Source of the DNA: Prevotellaceae bacterium | GTDB lineage: Bacteria; Bacteroidota; Bacteroidia; Bacteroidales; UBA932 | Assembly (NCBI GenBank): GCA_031273485.1 | Contig: JAISRS010000475.1 | Location: 1-7,241, forward strand | Direction: 5' to 3' | DNA: 7,241 nucleotides | Shown: positions 5,621-7,241 of the stretch, piece by piece | Numbering within the stretch: the first letter of the stretch is position 1 | Layout: each line of letters opens with the position of its first letter | The notes under the pieces: model-generated | The model's database searches: none | What the model was told of the DNA's origin: nothing | The model's input: only the letters and a program-made list of their open reading frames with translations | Position numbers and translations under genes: made by a program

Positions 5621-5772
5621 GGCTAAATCTTATTTTGAGGTGCTATTATTTCTGGTTGCACCGTAGCAAAGACAACTACGCCGAACGAAAAGGTCGCTAA
5701 GCAGCCCGAAGGGCTATCGCTACGCCGAACGAAGGGAACTCCATCCATAGCACCTCAAAATAAGATTTAGCC
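5621..5772. mobile_element. MITE-like element 2 (152 bp), inverted relative to element 1
   Basis: The terminal repeats at 5621-5645 and 5748-5772 are perfect reverse complements of each other over 25 bp and identical to those of element 1. The subterminal ATGGAGTTCCCTTCG lies on the minus strand here (5744-5730) but on plus in element 1, so the two copies are in opposite orientation. However, GGCTATCGCTACGCC (5712-5726) and GCTAAGCAG (5696-5704) have the same plus-strand direction in both, so the core is rearranged relative to the ends. TACGCCGAACGAA occurs twice (5677-5689 and 5721-5733). It separates the kinase operon from the His-rich gene and may end kinase transcripts through its long stem. 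No clear target-site duplication is seen. Confidence 0.75.
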
Positions 5773-5774
5773 GA

Positions 5775-5841
5775 AATTCGTAAAAATCCGCAGGATTTTA
5801 AATTCGTGCAATCCGTGTAATTCGTGGATTAAAAAATTCGT
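5775..5841. repeat. Dispersed AATTCGT motifs and a small hairpin after the kinase gene
   Basis: AATTCGT occurs at 5775, 5801, 5819 and 5835, interleaved with AATCCGTG-like variants. AAAATCC (5783-5789) pairs with GGATTTT (5793-5799) across a GCA loop. Strings of ATTCGTG/ATCCGTG are frequent intergenic filler in Bacteroidales. A weak terminator role for the kinase transcript is possible. Confidence 0.6.
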
Positions 5842-5846
5842 GGAGA

Positions 5847-6470
5847 TCAGCGAATATTGAACAGTCCGTTGATTTGTGCATCTATTCTGTCTATCACGGT
5901 TCTTAGATCCTCTGTTTTTTCCGAAAAGTTGAAGTCATCTACATTTATGATTAAAAATTTACCTTCTTTATATTCTTCTATCCATTTATCGTACCTGTTA
6001 TTCAGACTTTGGAGATAATCTAAGCGGATACTGTTTTCGTAGTTGCGTCCTCTTTTTTGGATTTGCCTTACTAAAGTCGGTACGGAGGTTTTCAGGTAAA
6101 TCAACAAATCGGGAGGAGGCAGCAGGGTCATCATAAGATTATACAAGGATTTATAGGTGTCAAAATCTCTTACCGACATCAGTCCCATATCGAGCAGATT
6201 CGGGGCGAAGATACAGGCGTCCTCATATATGGTTCTGTCCTGAATTACCGAATGTTGTTTGTTTTGAATCTCTAAAATACTTTTATATCTTTTTTGCAGT
6301 AAAAATATCTGCAAATTAAAAGACCATTCTCTCATATCTTCATAAAAATCCACCAGATAGGGATTATCTTCGAGTTCGTCGTACCGAACTTCCCACCCAT
6401 AATGATGCGACAGCAAAGTTGCCAGAGTAGTTTTTCCGCTGCCTATATTTCCTGCAATAGCTATATGCAT
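5847..6470 (-). CDS. Deoxynucleoside kinase (dNK/dGK-dAK family)
   Basis: This 207-residue cytosolic kinase, of normal family length, transfers phosphate from ATP to the 5'-OH of a deoxynucleoside in nucleotide salvage. The P-loop is GNIGSGKTT at 7-15. The family block YDELEDNPYLVDFYEDMREW is at 30-49, with E32 the likely general base. FNLQIFLLQKRYK follows at 51-63. The DR(T/S) motif is D78-R79-T80 in QDRTIYEDACIFAPNL. The lid is arginine-rich at 139-147 (KRGRNYENS). The DNPYLxDFY block resembles bacterial deoxyadenosine/deoxyguanosine kinases more than thymidine kinases, so a purine deoxynucleoside substrate is favoured but not proven. The start is ATG (6468-6470), 6 bp after the AMP nucleosidase stop, so the two are almost surely cotranscribed. 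Confidence 0.93.
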   Translation of the reverse strand: MHIAIAGNIGSGKTTLATLLSHHYGWEVRYDELEDNPYLVDFYEDMREWSFNLQIFLLQKRYKSILEIQNKQHSVIQDRTIYEDACIFAPNLLDMGLMSVRDFDTYKSLYNLMMTLLPPPDLLIYLKTSVPTLVRQIQKRGRNYENSIRLDYLQSLNNRYDKWIEEYKEGKFLIINVDDFNFSEKTEDLRTVIDRIDAQINGLFNIR

Positions 6471-6476
6471 AATTAA

Positions 6477-7241
6477 TTAAAATTTTAAATGTTTAATCGA
6501 CCGACCATCGTGTTTTATAAGTTTAAGCGCTTCGACGCCGATTTTGACATGAGTGGAAACAAAATTTTCCGTCACCTTTCTGTCGCTTTCGGCGGTTTTT
6601 ATTCCCGTGTAAACCATCGGCATATCGGAAGTAAGCAGTAAGGCTCCCGTGCTGATATTATTTGCGAATCCAACTGTGAAAATAGTAGCTGTTTCCATGT
6701 CGATAGCCAGACAGCGTATTTCTTTCAGGTATTTTTTAAATTCCTCGTCATGTTCCCACACTCTTCTGTTGGTGGTATATACGGTTCCTGTCCAGTAATC
6801 CAGACCCATGTCCCGAATAGTGGACGAAACGGCGCGTTGCAGACTGAATGCCGGTAACGCAGGGACTTCGGGCGGGAAATAATCGCTCGAAGTTCCGTCG
6901 CCTCTTATTGCGGCTATGGGCAATATCAAATCGCCCAGACTGTTTTTGTCTTTCAATGTCCCGCATTTACCGAGAAAAAGAACGGCTTTCGGCGATATTG
7001 CCGATAAAAGATCCATAATAATCGCCGCATTGGGACTGCCCATGCCGAAATTTATCATTGTGATGCCATCGGCTGTGGCGCATGGCATATTTACGTCTTC
7101 GTCAAAAATCGAAACATTGTTCCATTCGGTAAACAATGTCAAATATCTTTTGAAATTGGACAGTAAAATATATTCTCCGAAATCCTCAAGTTTACAACCT
7201 GTGTATCTTGGTAACCAATTATTAACAATGTCTTCTTTTGT
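6477..7241 (-). CDS. amn: AMP nucleosidase, Bacteroidota type (5' end beyond window)
   Basis: This enzyme hydrolyses AMP to adenine and ribose 5-phosphate and belongs to the purine nucleoside phosphorylase fold. The reading frame stays open to the window edge. The codon at 7140-7142 is TTG, not a start, because 33 further in-frame residues upstream are typical family sequence (KEDIVNNWLPRYTG, LEDFGEYILLSNF). The visible part is 254 residues, so only a few N-terminal residues are missing. Numbered from the window edge, key blocks are INFGMGSPNAAIIMDLL (63-79), LFLGKCG (88-94), YFPPEVPALPAF (121-132), YTTNRRVWEHDEEF (155-168), AIDMETATIF (179-188) with the ribose-binding Met-Glu, and the catalytic Asp in TSDMP (204-208). 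It ends RSIKHLKF with TAA at 6477-6479. The long N-terminal domain of the proteobacterial enzyme is absent. The gene is followed by the deoxynucleoside kinase, forming a purine salvage unit. Confidence 0.93.
   Translation of the reverse strand, partial: TKEDIVNNWLPRYTGCKLEDFGEYILLSNFKRYLTLFTEWNNVSIFDEDVNMPCATADGITMINFGMGSPNAAIIMDLLSAISPKAVLFLGKCGTLKDKNSLGDLILPIAAIRGDGTSSDYFPPEVPALPAFSLQRAVSSTIRDMGLDYWTGTVYTTNRRVWEHDEEFKKYLKEIRCLAIDMETATIFTVGFANNISTGALLLTSDMPMVYTGIKTAESDRKVTENFVSTHVKIGVEALKLIKHDGRSIKHLKF

Noticed and set aside
2333..5772. Proven composite transposon
   Set aside because: The bracketing elements have no visible transposase, and I could not find a clear target-site duplication at either element or around the block.

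Overview
The window reads as chromosomal DNA from a member of the Bacteroidota, most likely the Bacteroidales. Three things support this. The TonB-dependent receptor carries the N-terminal carboxypeptidase-regulatory-like domain typical of the phylum. The AMP nucleosidase is the short Bacteroidota type. One promoter matches the TTTG-N19-TAnnTTTG consensus of the Bacteroidota primary sigma factor. All intact genes lie on the minus strand, and no rRNA, tRNA or CRISPR array is visible.

Positions 1-2330 are an A+T-rich graveyard of mobile DNA. Two nearly identical 119-bp 3' ends of an IS4-family transposase gene face each other (1-119 on plus, 784-902 on minus). Between them sits an apparently intact IS200/IS605-type HUH transposase (161-613). 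The minus-strand IS4 fragment abuts a decayed IS1634-like transposase (1069-1757) with two roughly compensating frameshifts. The N-terminal part of that gene is replaced by a 21-bp minisatellite of about 15 units (1761-2075).

Positions 2333-5772 hold a 3.4-kb block bracketed by two related MITE-like elements in opposite orientation (2333-2473 and 5621-5772), both with the same 25-bp terminal inverted repeat. Inside are a dense cluster of hairpins and terminator-like structures (2475-2721), a TonB-dependent outer-membrane receptor (2784-5075), and a small two-TM, histidine-rich protein (5200-5553) with its own good promoter (5576-5606). Because the receptor plug has a CxxC motif and the small protein has three HxH motifs, I infer metal or metal-complex handling. 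The ligand cannot be read from the sequence.

Positions 5847-7241 are a purine/deoxynucleoside salvage pair. An AMP nucleosidase, cut at its extreme N-terminus by the window edge, is followed 6 bp later by a deoxynucleoside kinase, almost certainly in one operon.

No clearly new defence or biosynthetic system is evident. The points most worth a second look are the His-rich protein/receptor pair, the paired MITEs with a rearranged core, the hairpin cluster, and the minisatellite fused to a transposase remnant.
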